Position numbers and translations under genes: made by a program. The notes beneath the pieces were generated by a model. It was not told the DNA's origin and searched no databases. It saw nothing but the letters and a program-made list of their open reading frames with translations. A stretch of DNA of 59,897 nucleotides from Pseudomonas cichorii (lineage in GTDB: Bacteria > Pseudomonadota > Gammaproteobacteria > Pseudomonadales > Pseudomonadaceae): NCBI RefSeq assembly GCF_003700275.1, contig NZ_RBRE01000094.1, forward strand, positions 1-59,897, written 5' to 3'. Positions 10,590 through 19,933 of this stretch are shown here, piece by piece (position 1 is the stretch's first letter; the number at the start of each line of letters is the position of its first letter).

Positions 10590-10666
10590 GCAGCGGTAGT
10601 TCAGTCGGTTAGAATACCGGCCTGTCACGCCGGGGGTCGCGGGTTCGAGTCCCGTCCGCTGCGCCA
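10590..10666 (+). tRNA. tRNA-Asp (anticodon GTC), copy 2, likely ICE attachment site
   Basis: Identical in sequence to the tRNA-Asp at 10391. Its 3' end is the last chromosomal landmark before the integrase gene at 10900. P4-type integrases normally recombine at the 3' end of a tRNA gene, so this is the probable attachment site; the tRNA is restored intact. A duplicate 3' end marking the far boundary was not found by eye elsewhere in the window. Confidence 0.94.
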
Positions 10667-10713
10667 TATTTGCTTCCACTAAGGCCCACTGAACGCCTGG
10701 AAGCTACGGAAAT

Positions 10714-10735
10714 AGCGGCCTTGAGCCGCTTTTTT
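10714..10735 (+). terminator. Intrinsic terminator after the tRNA cluster
   Basis: A 6-bp stem AGCGGC / GCCGCT with a CTTGA loop is followed by six T. It would end the tRNA transcript before the integrase gene. Confidence 0.8.
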
Positions 10736-10776
10736 CGTTTTCTGAATTCCACTGGAATCCATCTCCAGCCACGGTT

Positions 10777-10799
10777 TTTAAGTACACATTTAAGTACAC
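10777..10799 (+). repeat. Direct repeat TTTAAGTACAC x2
   Basis: TTTAAGTACAC occurs twice with a 12-bp period (10777-10787 and 10789-10799), about 100 bp upstream of the integrase start. Short direct repeats in this place often serve as integrase arm-binding or regulatory sites; that role is inferred. Confidence 0.55.
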
Positions 10800-10899
10800 C
10801 GCTGGCACAGCCTTTTACGATTCCTTGCGCATCAATTTTCGTATTGGTCCGTCTACCGCTGGGTTGTATTCCCCTCCTTGATCCAAAAGGAGGTGTCTG

Positions 10900-12213
10900 A
10901 TGGCTCTGACAGATACAGCGATCAAGCAAGCCAAGCCCGCCAGCAAGCCTTATACGTTAACTGATGGGGATGGCTTATCTCTGCAAGTGCCTACGACGGG
11001 TTCGAAACGCTGGCATTTCCGTTTCTATTGGCATGACAAGCAATTGCGCATTTCCCTCGGCACCTATCCTGACGTTAGCCTCAAGGAGGCTCGTCAGCGG
11101 AGAGAGGCTGCACGTGCTCTGGTGGCCAACAATATCGATCCCCGCTCACATCGTCGCGCCGAGCGCCAAAAAGCCTCTCACGCCGCCAACAACACGTTTG
11201 AAGCGGTTGCTGGTCGCTGGCATGAGTTCCGAAGTAAAAAGCTGACGAAAAGTAAGAAAGGCAGTGCAGGGCAAGCCGGTAAATACCTGAAGAAGGACAT
11301 GCTGCCGTGTTTGGGCAATCTTCCGATCTCAGATATTTCTCGTGGTGACGTGCTGGAGCTCATTAGGCGAATTGAGCGCAGAGGGGCGCTGGTTTCTGCT
11401 CGAAAGGTACGCACCTGGCTCAACCAGATCTTTCGTTTTGCCATGGCGGAAGGGCTCGTTGATGTGAACCCAGCAGCAGATCTTGATATCGTTGCCGAGA
11501 CGCCGCGGCCAGTTCGCCATAATCCCTTCCTCCAGGTAAATGAACTTCCAGGACTGCTCAGGACCGTTACCCACTATGGGTGTGCAGAAGCAACACGGCT
11601 TGGTATTCGGCTATTGCTGCTGACAGGGGTGCGCACAGGAGAGCTGCGGGCGGCGACCCCAGACCAATTCGATCTCGACAAGGGGATTTGGCTGGTGCCG
11701 CCGGAGGGTGTGAAGCAACTCCGGAGTCGTGTTCGAACACAGGGGAATGAGATCCCACCTTATGTGATCCCACTGTCTATTCAAGCAATTGCAATTGTGC
11801 GGCGGCTGGTGCAGTTAAGGGCGCGCGGTGCGCGGTATCTGCTGGTTCACCGATACGAACCGCAGGAAATGATCAGTGAAAATACCCTTAATACCGCGAT
11901 CAGCCGGATGGGTTACAAAGGAAGGCTCACCGGTCATGGCATCAGGGCCACCATCTCAACGGCGCTCAACGAGGTTGGCTTTGTAGAAGAGTGGATTGAG
12001 GCGCAGCTTTCACACGCTGATAACAACCAAATTCGGGCTGCATACAATCATGCAGAATACGTCGAGCCGAGACGTAGGATGATGCAATACTGGGCGGACT
12101 TATTAGATGCCCTAGAGGTTGGCGTTCCGCTCCCTGCGCCTGAAGCTTACATGCCGCAAATCGTGCGACCTTCAACGGAATTTCTGAGCGTGAAGCGGGT
12201 ACCTGCTGATTAG
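10900..12213 (+). CDS. int: P4-type tyrosine recombinase (site-specific integrase)
   Basis: This is the element integrase, which inserts and excises the ICE at a tRNA gene. The N-terminal arm-binding domain (DUF4102 type; LTDGDGLSLQVPTTGSKRW, residues 20-38) is followed by a SAM-like core-binding region and the catalytic domain with Arg245 (TGVRTGEL), His346/Arg349 (HGIR), His372 (LSH) and nucleophile Tyr382 (AAYNHAEY). All catalytic residues are present and the 437-aa length is normal, so it should be active. The start has a strong AAAAGGAGGT ribosome site. It faces away from the tRNA-Asp genes into the element. Confidence 0.95.
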   Translation: MALTDTAIKQAKPASKPYTLTDGDGLSLQVPTTGSKRWHFRFYWHDKQLRISLGTYPDVSLKEARQRREAARALVANNIDPRSHRRAERQKASHAANNTFEAVAGRWHEFRSKKLTKSKKGSAGQAGKYLKKDMLPCLGNLPISDISRGDVLELIRRIERRGALVSARKVRTWLNQIFRFAMAEGLVDVNPAADLDIVAETPRPVRHNPFLQVNELPGLLRTVTHYGCAEATRLGIRLLLLTGVRTGELRAATPDQFDLDKGIWLVPPEGVKQLRSRVRTQGNEIPPYVIPLSIQAIAIVRRLVQLRARGARYLLVHRYEPQEMISENTLNTAISRMGYKGRLTGHGIRATISTALNEVGFVEEWIEAQLSHADNNQIRAAYNHAEYVEPRRRMMQYWADLLDALEVGVPLPAPEAYMPQIVRPSTEFLSVKRVPAD

Positions 12214-12350
12214 CAGTCCGAAGTCAGGCTATGCGATCAAGGTCGGACAGGATAGATTTGAGGAGACCAGGGAGTGACGTATTGCGGTATGACTCCTTCG
12301 ATCACCGATCAGGGAAGAAGGGCTTTGAGAAAGCCCAAGTGAGGAACACG

Positions 12351-12647
12351 GTGAGTGCTACTAATTGGATCAACTGGATCGACGAAATCGCAGCTGAATC
12401 AGGTAGGCGAGATATTTCTCCGTGGGGGGGTTGCTTGACGCCTGAGAACACCGCCAGCCTCTTACTGATGTGCGGTGCTAGGCTTTCCATGGATCCTCCT
12501 TCTTGTCTGCCGTCAGCTAGAGAGGTGGCAAAGCGCTGCTTCTATAAATACAAATACCGTCTTTATTTGGGTGCAAATTGCGACCTCACAGACGCGAAGA
12601 TCCCTCCTGTGCCGGTCGGCGCTTCACGTGTTGTTGCCACTGCATGA
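12351..12647 (+). CDS. Small hypothetical protein, first gene of the nSTAND operon
   Basis: No recognised family. The stop (TGA, 12645-12647) overlaps the next gene's ATG as ATGA, which argues that this is a real translated gene coupled to the nuclease-NTPase genes. GTG at 12351 is preferred because GAGGA lies just upstream (98 aa); the same frame is open from ATG 12231 (138 aa) with a poorer ribosome site. The protein is a small mixed-composition polypeptide with WINWIDEIAAESG near the N terminus and a basic, aromatic-rich stretch (KRCFYKYKYRLYLG) near residue 65. It could be a regulator or accessory part of the system, but nothing in the sequence fixes this. Confidence 0.5.
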   Translation: MSATNWINWIDEIAAESGRRDISPWGGCLTPENTASLLLMCGARLSMDPPSCLPSAREVAKRCFYKYKYRLYLGANCDLTDAKIPPVPVGASRVVATA

Positions 12648-14962
12648 AGCGCGAGACTGTGTTAATCAAGTCTTCTGTGCTGGCCAAACGTAGAGCAAAC
12701 GGCCCTTGGAGCGATCTAGCGCTTCACACCATCGGTTGGCGCGCATTTCAGGATCTATGCTCCCAGGTATGCGAGGTCGTGATTGGCCGGCCCGTGGAAA
12801 TCTTCCGCGAAGCTCAAGACGGCGGTCAGGATGCGGTCTTCCTCATTTCTGCAGAAAGCGACGCTCTGCTGATCGGAACCGTGCAATGCAAGCATACGTC
12901 CGATGCCGCAAAGGCGTTGAAGCTCAGTGATCTCACCGCCGAGATTGCTCATGTCGAGGAACTGGTCAAAGCCGGTCAAGCAGAGACCTACGCCTTCATG
13001 ACGAACATGAGCGTAGATGCGCCCGTCGCATCCGCAATGCGTGCCAAACTCCGCGCGCTTGGCGTGCGTAAGCCGCACATTCTCGGTCGCCAGTATATCG
13101 TCCGTGTTATCAGGAGCAGCCCGCGCCTCCGGGCCCTCGTTCCGCAGGTCTACGGCCTAGGCGACCTCACATCGATCGTAGATGAGCGGCTCAGCGAGCA
13201 GAGCCGGGCGTTGCTTGACAGCTGGATTCCAAAGCTTCGCACCTATGTACCTACGCAGGCTCATCGCGATGCAGTCAACGCGATCGCCGAGCACGGCGTA
13301 GTTTTGCTACTCGGTAATCCCTCTAGCGGTAAATCGGCGATTGGCGCCATCGTGTCGACCATAGCGTCGGAGAATCCAGACAACACGGTACTTGCTTTGA
13401 CCAGCCCGCGCGACTTTGAGGCGGGTTGGAATCCTAATGATCCGGGACGCTTCTTCTGGATCGACGATGCCTTCGGCTCCAATGTGCTACGCGACGACTA
13501 TGTGCAGGATTGGACGTCTGCCTTCTCCAAGCTGCGGGCCGCGATCAAACATGGCAATCGATTTCTTCTAACTTCCCGAAAACATATCTATGAAGCGGCG
13601 CGGCGCCGGCTCGGGCAGCGCAACCTTGCCCAATTCGCAGACGGTAGCGCGGTGGTGGATGTCGGCGAGTTGACGTTCGAGGAGAAGACGCAGATTCTCT
13701 ATAATCATGTGAATTTCGGTGAGCAGAGCCAGAGCTGGCGATCGAGCATCAAACCGCATCTAACCGCTGTCGCTGCGGTTCGCGATTTTCTCCCAGGGAT
13801 CGCCGAACGTCTCGGGGACCCAAACTTCACCAAGGGCCTAGCGCCCCGCGAAAGCTCACTCGTACGCTTTATGGAGGAGCCGACAGAGCATCTGATTGAT
13901 ACCGTCAACGCCTTAGATGATCAACTGCAGGCCGCGCTCATCCTCGTGTATGTCCATCAGGCCGGATTCGATCCTAGCGATCATGACGCTTCGGCCGCAC
14001 AGGCGGTCGCCGAGCTGACTGGGTACACTCTCAGTAAGATTCAGGATTGTTTCGCTGAGCTGAAGGGCTCGTTCCTGAAGCTTTCCGGATCAAAATGGAC
14101 CTTCGCCCATCCGACGATCTCCGACGCCCTAACGGAGATTCTGCGCCAGAAGCCCCATATGATGGCGGCGCTCATACGAGGCGCGACTATCGACACCATT
14201 CTCAGCAGTTTCACGTGCGAGGGCTCGCCGCTCATTCGAGATGCGCTTGTCATCCAGACAGCCCTCGACGACGCTCTGGTCGCACGACTTGGCCGCACGC
14301 CCGACGAATTGCACCGCAATTGGATGCTGTTCCACTTCCTCTCCTATCGTTCGAGCGAGGCCTTGTTCGTCAAAGCCGTCGAGCAATTTCCCAATCTACT
14401 TCGACGGTCCTGCTGGCAATCTGATCTAACTAGCAACGATCCCCGGATCGCCACCTATGCACGTGCTCATCACCTCAGCGTCTTGCCTAACGATCTGCGC
14501 TCTGAGTTAGCCGACAGGCTGGAATCTGCCGTGCTCAACGGTCTCGACGTCTCCTTCTTCGACGAGCCACAGATGCTAGCGGTCATACCGCCGCTAAGGC
14601 TTATCGGTGTGGGCTTGGCGCTGCGGACAACTGTGCTGCCGTCGCTCGAAGAGAGGATCGATGAGATCGCCGCCGACGCTGACTTGGACGAAGAGCCTGA
14701 CAGCCATTTTAAAAAGCTTCTCAGCGTGCTTGATCGCATTGAGACGATTGGTGTCGACGCGGACGCCACGGCTTTGATCGACGACGCGCGAGATCACGTG
14801 AAACGCTCAGTCGAGGCGCTTGAAGAGCGCAAGCGCGAGCATGATGAAAGCTCTGAAGACGAAGCGGATTGGACGCACATCGTGACGCAAAAGAAGGAGG
14901 AAGCTCTGCCTTCCACCCCCGTAGTGACAAAGCGTTCGGTGTTCGACGATGTCGATAAATAA
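12644..14962 (+). CDS. Mrr-like nuclease fused to a STAND-type (nSTAND3-like) NTPase
   Basis: A 772-aa protein. Residues ~20-150 form a PD-(D/E)XK domain of the Mrr kind: FQDLC helix, then DGGQDA (Asp63) and VQCK (Gln81, Lys83). Next comes an NTPase with Walker A LLLGNPSSGKS (~222-231) and a Walker B-like FFWIDDAFG (Asp274/Asp275), the 'hhhxDDxhG' pattern of the nSTAND3 group, then a winged-helix and helical C-terminal half ending in an acidic tail. Such architectures sense phage products and then activate the nuclease (Avs-like logic); here this is inference. The start is placed at the ATG that overlaps the upstream gene; no good ribosome site is visible. Its end overlaps the next gene by 14 bp. 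Confidence 0.8.
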   Translation: MKRETVLIKSSVLAKRRANGPWSDLALHTIGWRAFQDLCSQVCEVVIGRPVEIFREAQDGGQDAVFLISAESDALLIGTVQCKHTSDAAKALKLSDLTAEIAHVEELVKAGQAETYAFMTNMSVDAPVASAMRAKLRALGVRKPHILGRQYIVRVIRSSPRLRALVPQVYGLGDLTSIVDERLSEQSRALLDSWIPKLRTYVPTQAHRDAVNAIAEHGVVLLLGNPSSGKSAIGAIVSTIASENPDNTVLALTSPRDFEAGWNPNDPGRFFWIDDAFGSNVLRDDYVQDWTSAFSKLRAAIKHGNRFLLTSRKHIYEAARRRLGQRNLAQFADGSAVVDVGELTFEEKTQILYNHVNFGEQSQSWRSSIKPHLTAVAAVRDFLPGIAERLGDPNFTKGLAPRESSLVRFMEEPTEHLIDTVNALDDQLQAALILVYVHQAGFDPSDHDASAAQAVAELTGYTLSKIQDCFAELKGSFLKLSGSKWTFAHPTISDALTEILRQKPHMMAALIRGATIDTILSSFTCEGSPLIRDALVIQTALDDALVARLGRTPDELHRNWMLFHFLSYRSSEALFVKAVEQFPNLLRRSCWQSDLTSNDPRIATYARAHHLSVLPNDLRSELADRLESAVLNGLDVSFFDEPQMLAVIPPLRLIGVGLALRTTVLPSLEERIDEIAADADLDEEPDSHFKKLLSVLDRIETIGVDADATALIDDARDHVKRSVEALEERKREHDESSEDEADWTHIVTQKKEEALPSTPVVTKRSVFDDVDK

Positions 14963-17900
14963 TAGTCGAGACATCAAGCAATCGCAGTCCGACGCGTCGG
15001 ACACATCCTTCTCCTATAGCGCGGATGCAAGGCGTCCCCTGCGGGGCGCGGCCGCCGCTCAAGCCGGCTTCGACTATCAGCTAGACGTCTCTATCCTCGC
15101 AGCCCTGCAACTCCTCCTCATTTCCAAAGCGGCTACGCGCCTGGTGCTGGAACCAGCAAACGAGGAAGATCTGGAGGCGGATCTGGAGCCCAACGTGCCA
15201 GGACGCGTACAACCCAGTGCGGCTGTCTCTGGCGGATACAAGCTTGTTATCCAAGTCAAAATGGACAACGGCGAGCCCTGGTCGGTCGAAGATTTCGAGG
15301 ATCTGCTCAAGCACGGTTCCGACAAAAAAGGTGGACGCCGAAAAGCACTGCATCATCTCGACGATCCGAACACCCACTATCTGCTCGTGACCAATGCCGA
15401 CACCAAGGGTGTCGCGCGTAACCTGCTGGTCGAAGGCTTCGAAGAGGTATCCGACAAGGTAAGCTTCCCTCCGAGCCTTCATGCCACACTGAAAGCTTCG
15501 CCCGAAGGTCGCGTCGCGATCTGGGGCAAGCTCACCGAAAAGCAGCTGGCATCCGATATCCGGGAACTGATGTCGGACCTGCTGCATGTCCCGAAGGTCG
15601 AGCAGCCAAATCTGATTGCAAAGCTGCGTCTCGAAGCTAAGCGGAGGACCCGAGGCAGCACGCCTGGTCTATGGACGAGCGACGATCTTCTCGCGACGGT
15701 TAGGACGCACGGCGGGTTCCTGGCCAGCTCTGCCAGCCTCGAGCATTTCGTGGCGCCTGCGAACTTCGATGAGATGCTCAGAATCCTAAACGACAAGAAT
15801 GCAGTCGTGATTATGGGCCCTTCAGGTACGGGCAAGACGCAAGCGGCGCTCAAGCTATGCGATATCGCGCGACGGCGCGATGGTGCGTTGGAAGTCGTTA
15901 CGATCGGCGCTGACGATTCGCCGACCAGCGCGCGTAAGGTCGTTAACAACGGATCGACACTCTTCTATGTCGATGACCCGTGGGGCCAATTTAGCCTTCG
16001 CGGGGGCAGCGAAGCATGGACCGAGCAGCTACCGCGCCTACTCGCCAAGGCCACGCCGGATCACCAGTTCGTTATCACGTCCCGCAGCGACATGATGCAG
16101 AGCGCCAAGGTCGGGGTGAGTCTCAACACCTGGTCAGTCGAGTTGGATGCCGGCCAGTATCGGGATGGTCAACTCCGCGACATTCATGACAATCGCATGG
16201 ATCAGCTACCGGCCGCTCTGCAAACCACGGCGTACGCGTTTCGCAATCAAGTGCTAGACAAACTTGGGACGCCGCTCGAGATAGAGCTGTATTTCGCCCA
16301 CATGCAAACCGGCCCCGATGCCGGGGAAAAAGACCATATCTTCTTTCGCCGGTTGCTCGAGTTGGCGCAGCGCGATGCGGTGGAAGGTGTCGTCGTCAGA
16401 GCTCTATCATCCATCGACACTTGCGGAACCTCAGCCATCGTTTGGGCGCTGCTGGCGGCGCGTGGCCAGTTCGACCGCGGCCAACTTCACGCTCTTCAAC
16501 GCGCCCTACGTGGACTTGATCGAGCACTAGGCGATGGCCTGGATCGCCTCGTAGACCGTATGGTCGCGTCCCGCCATCTGCGGCAGCCGGCCCGCACGAT
16601 CGCCTTCGCTCACCCGAGCGTCCGCCAAGGCTTTGAGGCCTTCGCAAGCAGCAACTGGGGGCAGAGCGAGTTTGCGATCGAGACCTTGATCGCCGCGCTC
16701 GTTCAGCTGCCGTCAACGCATCGCAACTGGGGCATGGAAACGGCAGCACGAGTTTATGAAGTTGCTCGCACGTTCGCTTGCCGACAGGACGTTGAGCAAA
16801 CCTTCGCAATTGACTCCGACAGCCAGGAAGCGATCGATGCCTGGCTGGACGAAAGCCTCCTGGACCCCGGCTCCAAGTTCGCACCATTGCTGGAGCTAGC
16901 GTCCGAGGTGGGTAGCGATGCCTCGATACCAAGTCGCGTGGCGCGATGGCTGTTGAAAGGTACACAGCGGGGGGCTTCCTTCTTCACCCGTAACTGGCAG
17001 CCGCCGATCTTTGACGATGCCTGGTACGACACTGTGTCCGCGAGCCCCATCGGGTCCAAAGTCGCCGCGCGATTTATTCGTGAGGAGCTTGGCTTCGACC
17101 GAGGGGACTACGGAGCGGACTTCGCTAAGCGGCTCGATCGCTTCGCCCCCAACCTGACCACCGCCTATCTCGACGCCGCGCACGAGATGGTCGGCCACGG
17201 CTTCGAGCTTAACGCTAACGCTGTCGCGGCCGGCGCCGTGCGTGATCTAGCGGGATTCGAGAGGATAGTGCAGGCTGCGTTGGATGACTGTGCGAGCATC
17301 CACCGTCAATACGCTAAGAGTGGCCGAGAGGAATGGCGTGCAATTGAGGATGGCGAACGTGACCATGCCGCTGAAGAGGCCGCGCAGTCGAGCCATGAAG
17401 GCGACGGTTACACATCCGGTGTCTTCATCGATGCCTACATCCGCCAACTTCGCGTAGAGGGTCGCTGGCTGGTTCTTGCCAGCCATCCGCGCGTAGCGGA
17501 ATTGGTCCGTGCCTGGGCGCAGGCGCTCTCAGCCTCCCCCGGACCGGTGGGTGAAGGCGAGCTTCGAGCCATTCTTGTAGCGGGCAATGGTATGGATGAG
17601 GAGTCAAATGTTTGGACGGCAGCGCGAGAGCACTGGCGCGAAGCGCTGGAACCTATGCTTACGGCGCGGATTAGCTCAGTCCCCTCCGAGGTGGATCTGC
17701 GTGACGAGCTTGCGTCCACAGCTTTGATGGTCGCACCAAATTCCTTGGTCGCCGCATTCCAGGTGAATAGTGGACAGCCTGATCGACAAGTCACCCTGCT
17801 AACTGCCATGCAGCGCGCCTGCCGGCAACTCGGAAAAGACAGCCCTGCGGCCACACTAAGTCTGATTACGGACGCGCTTCCAAGGGAACTAAAGGAAATC

Positions 17901-19001
17901 TACAAAGCGCTCCCGACTAGGAAGCGGAAAGCTCGTAAGGTCCAGGGTCCGACGCTCTTATTCCTGACGGCTTGTGCCTCGCAACTCGATGCGGATGCGC
18001 TCGACCTTGTCGTGCCGGTCATCATTGCAAGCAGTGGCGACGCCTCGCCAGCGATCATCCAGTGGCTGACCATTGCCAGCCGTACAGAGCATGCCGTCAG
18101 TGCGACCGAGGCGGCGATTGCGATTGGCGATACCGTCCTTGTTGAGGCTGCGCTTCGCCACCAGCGCGCCGATGCGCGCCGTACGGCGCTGTTACATCTG
18201 GCGCCGACATTCCCGGACCCCTTGCCGCCTGCAATCCTCGCAATGGCATCCGATCCTGGAAGCCGCGTTCGCCGCGCCTTAGTCGCCCTGCTTGCAGAAC
18301 GGCCGCACCCGGATCACCTCAAAACGCTGTTGTTTCTGATACATGACACTTGGTCGAGCGCCGAACCGCACTACGACGAGCCCGAGAGCTTTGATATTGC
18401 GCAAGAGGCGGTCGTTGCCCTTGCAGTGAACGGTCCCTTATCCGATGCAATCGGCAATACTCTTCTCGATCTTGCCACCACAACGCTCGACCGCGCGCTT
18501 AGCCGAAATGCCCTGATCGTCGCAGCGAATTGCTGCAGTGCGAGAATCCAGCAGAAGATATTGAACCTCGTCAATATTCCGGAAGCCCGTTGGATACGCC
18601 TCGACGCCATTGAAGCCCTGGCCGACGCCGATTTCGTAGACCCTAGCATTGTCGCGCATCTGACATCCGCGTTTCTGCTGAGTACGCCGCCAATCCTCGC
18701 CGCGTCAGCGGCTCATCTCGTCGGGGCTCATGCTTCCGCGAAAAATGCCCTTAAACTTTTTGAGCGGGTCGCCAACTCGAACAAGCGACGCGCTCTGCTG
18801 CTGGTTGGCGCCAACGCTATGGCCAGGGGTGATCGTACGACTGCCGATCGAATCCTCGATCTGCTTGAACCGGATCATCCTGGACGTCAATTGTTGATGG
18901 CTTCCGAACCTCTTTCAGCCTCAATTCTCGACGATCTCGGCAAAGTCCAGTTGAGAGAAGCCGTACGAAAGCGGCTTGGAGATCGCATTGTCGTTCCTTG
19001 A
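14949..19001 (+). CDS. Large nuclease/nSTAND3-like NTPase/helical-repeat protein
   Basis: A 1350-aa protein overlapping the previous gene by 14 bp. The N terminus (RGAAAAQAGFDYQ, ~32-44) opens a Cap4/DUF4297-like nuclease fold: acidic block LEPANEEDLE (67-76) and VIQVK (Gln102, Lys104). The NTPase has Walker A MGPSGTGKT (289-297) and LFYVDDPWG (Asp342/Asp343), again the nSTAND3-type Walker B. After a winged-helix-like region the rest (~550-1350) is Ala/Leu-rich and helical, with HEAT-like units such as ARRTALLHLAP and SRVRRALVALLAERP in the last third. Two different nuclease-STAND proteins encoded in one overlapping unit suggests that they act as partners, one perhaps as sensor. Function is inferred from architecture only. 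Confidence 0.78.
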   Translation: MSINNSRDIKQSQSDASDTSFSYSADARRPLRGAAAAQAGFDYQLDVSILAALQLLLISKAATRLVLEPANEEDLEADLEPNVPGRVQPSAAVSGGYKLVIQVKMDNGEPWSVEDFEDLLKHGSDKKGGRRKALHHLDDPNTHYLLVTNADTKGVARNLLVEGFEEVSDKVSFPPSLHATLKASPEGRVAIWGKLTEKQLASDIRELMSDLLHVPKVEQPNLIAKLRLEAKRRTRGSTPGLWTSDDLLATVRTHGGFLASSASLEHFVAPANFDEMLRILNDKNAVVIMGPSGTGKTQAALKLCDIARRRDGALEVVTIGADDSPTSARKVVNNGSTLFYVDDPWGQFSLRGGSEAWTEQLPRLLAKATPDHQFVITSRSDMMQSAKVGVSLNTWSVELDAGQYRDGQLRDIHDNRMDQLPAALQTTAYAFRNQVLDKLGTPLEIELYFAHMQTGPDAGEKDHIFFRRLLELAQRDAVEGVVVRALSSIDTCGTSAIVWALLAARGQFDRGQLHALQRALRGLDRALGDGLDRLVDRMVASRHLRQPARTIAFAHPSVRQGFEAFASSNWGQSEFAIETLIAALVQLPSTHRNWGMETAARVYEVARTFACRQDVEQTFAIDSDSQEAIDAWLDESLLDPGSKFAPLLELASEVGSDASIPSRVARWLLKGTQRGASFFTRNWQPPIFDDAWYDTVSASPIGSKVAARFIREELGFDRGDYGADFAKRLDRFAPNLTTAYLDAAHEMVGHGFELNANAVAAGAVRDLAGFERIVQAALDDCASIHRQYAKSGREEWRAIEDGERDHAAEEAAQSSHEGDGYTSGVFIDAYIRQLRVEGRWLVLASHPRVAELVRAWAQALSASPGPVGEGELRAILVAGNGMDEESNVWTAAREHWREALEPMLTARISSVPSEVDLRDELASTALMVAPNSLVAAFQVNSGQPDRQVTLLTAMQRACRQLGKDSPAATLSLITDALPRELKEIYKALPTRKRKARKVQGPTLLFLTACASQLDADALDLVVPVIIASSGDASPAIIQWLTIASRTEHAVSATEAAIAIGDTVLVEAALRHQRADARRTALLHLAPTFPDPLPPAILAMASDPGSRVRRALVALLAERPHPDHLKTLLFLIHDTWSSAEPHYDEPESFDIAQEAVVALAVNGPLSDAIGNTLLDLATTTLDRALSRNALIVAANCCSARIQQKILNLVNIPEARWIRLDAIEALADADFVDPSIVAHLTSAFLLSTPPILAASAAHLVGAHASAKNALKLFERVANSNKRRALLLVGANAMARGDRTTADRILDLLEPDHPGRQLLMASEPLSASILDDLGKVQLREAVRKRLGDRIVVP

Positions 19002-19176
19002 CCAGCGCAGTGAATCGGCAAGCACAAGCTTGCTAGCTGATCACGCACCTGAAGTCTGAATCGCCCCGGGTTTCGTGGACGCCTTCATAAGCGGGCTGTG
19101 TGCCAGCAAGTCCAATTGCTGGGGATTACTCACGAGGAGGTAGCCAGCTTGGATTCATCCCCAGTCTCCGAATCGC

Positions 19177-19800
19177 TCAGCGCCGCCGTTCATTCCCGTT
19201 GAGCACATGGCACGGCCTGCATACGGCTTGGAGGATCGCAGTCTGATGAGCATCATCAAGAAGCTGCAAAGCAGCGTGCCCTAGCGGCAAAGAGAATGGC
19301 TTTTTGTCCAGCCAGTTAAAGCGGGAAAATATCTCCTCGATCTGAGGAGGGCTAAGCGTCTGAATGATCTGGGTGACCACAACGTTGAACTCAGGAGAAA
19401 CGTGGTCAACTTCACTTGAGGGGTTGTTCCCGCACCGTTCGCAAATTGGGTGTGTCGACCTATAACTGGAAATTATAGGGTGTGCGGCATCCCTGAGCGC
19501 GCGATCCAACCAGGCCATTTCATCTCGAGAGTCGAGGCATTGCGTCCATGAGACTCCGTGCCAGCCATGGGCTGGAAAGTAGCCTTGGAAATCGTAAGCT
19601 GCTCCGTGTCGGAGTAGTTTTCGAAAGAGACTAGGGCGAAGGCGTTGCGCTGCGCAGTGGTAATGTTTCAGGAGTATGAGGTCGGAAATGAGGGAGGACT
19701 CAAATTCCTGTCCGAAATCAACCGCTGCAACTTCCTCCCGAATCACCTCCTTTAGACGGGTTTTCGTCATCCCTCGAAAGAACTCTTTTCCTCGGCCCAT
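19177..19800 (-). CDS. HNH-like nuclease protein, last gene of the ABC operon
   Basis: The 207-aa protein has an HNH/McrA-like zinc-supported nuclease signature: CERC (Cys120, Cys123), then EVDH (Asp132-His133), and VCRPCHVLN (Cys194, Cys197, His198, Asn201). The N-terminal half is helical with no recognised domain. ATG at 19800 is chosen because AAGGA lies 7 bp upstream; the frame is open to an ATG at 19848 (223 aa) without a clear ribosome site. It follows the SMC-like ATPase gene by about 130 bp on the same strand and could be a second effector or accessory nuclease. It ends convergently with the nSTAND operon, 175 bp apart; I see no gene or clear terminator in that gap. Confidence 0.72.
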   Translation of the reverse strand: MGRGKEFFRGMTKTRLKEVIREEVAAVDFGQEFESSLISDLILLKHYHCAAQRLRPSLFRKLLRHGAAYDFQGYFPAHGWHGVSWTQCLDSRDEMAWLDRALRDAAHPIISSYRSTHPICERCGNNPSSEVDHVSPEFNVVVTQIIQTLSPPQIEEIFSRFNWLDKKPFSLPLGHAALQLLDDAHQTAILQAVCRPCHVLNGNERRR

Positions 19801-19933
19801 TTTTTGATCCTTGGAGTTAGGCTTGTCAGGCCAACTATGTGCTTTCATTTTTTAACGGGTGGTATCAGTTTCGGCTGCTGAGTCAGGAAATGCTTAATCT
19901 CCCGGGCCAGTGGTTTCTCCAATTCCTAGAAAA

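Noticed and set aside
10391..10666. The two identical tRNA-Asp genes as attL and attR of a tiny element
   Set aside because: Only 122 bp separate them, both are complete tRNA genes, and no integrase lies between; tandem native copies are simpler.
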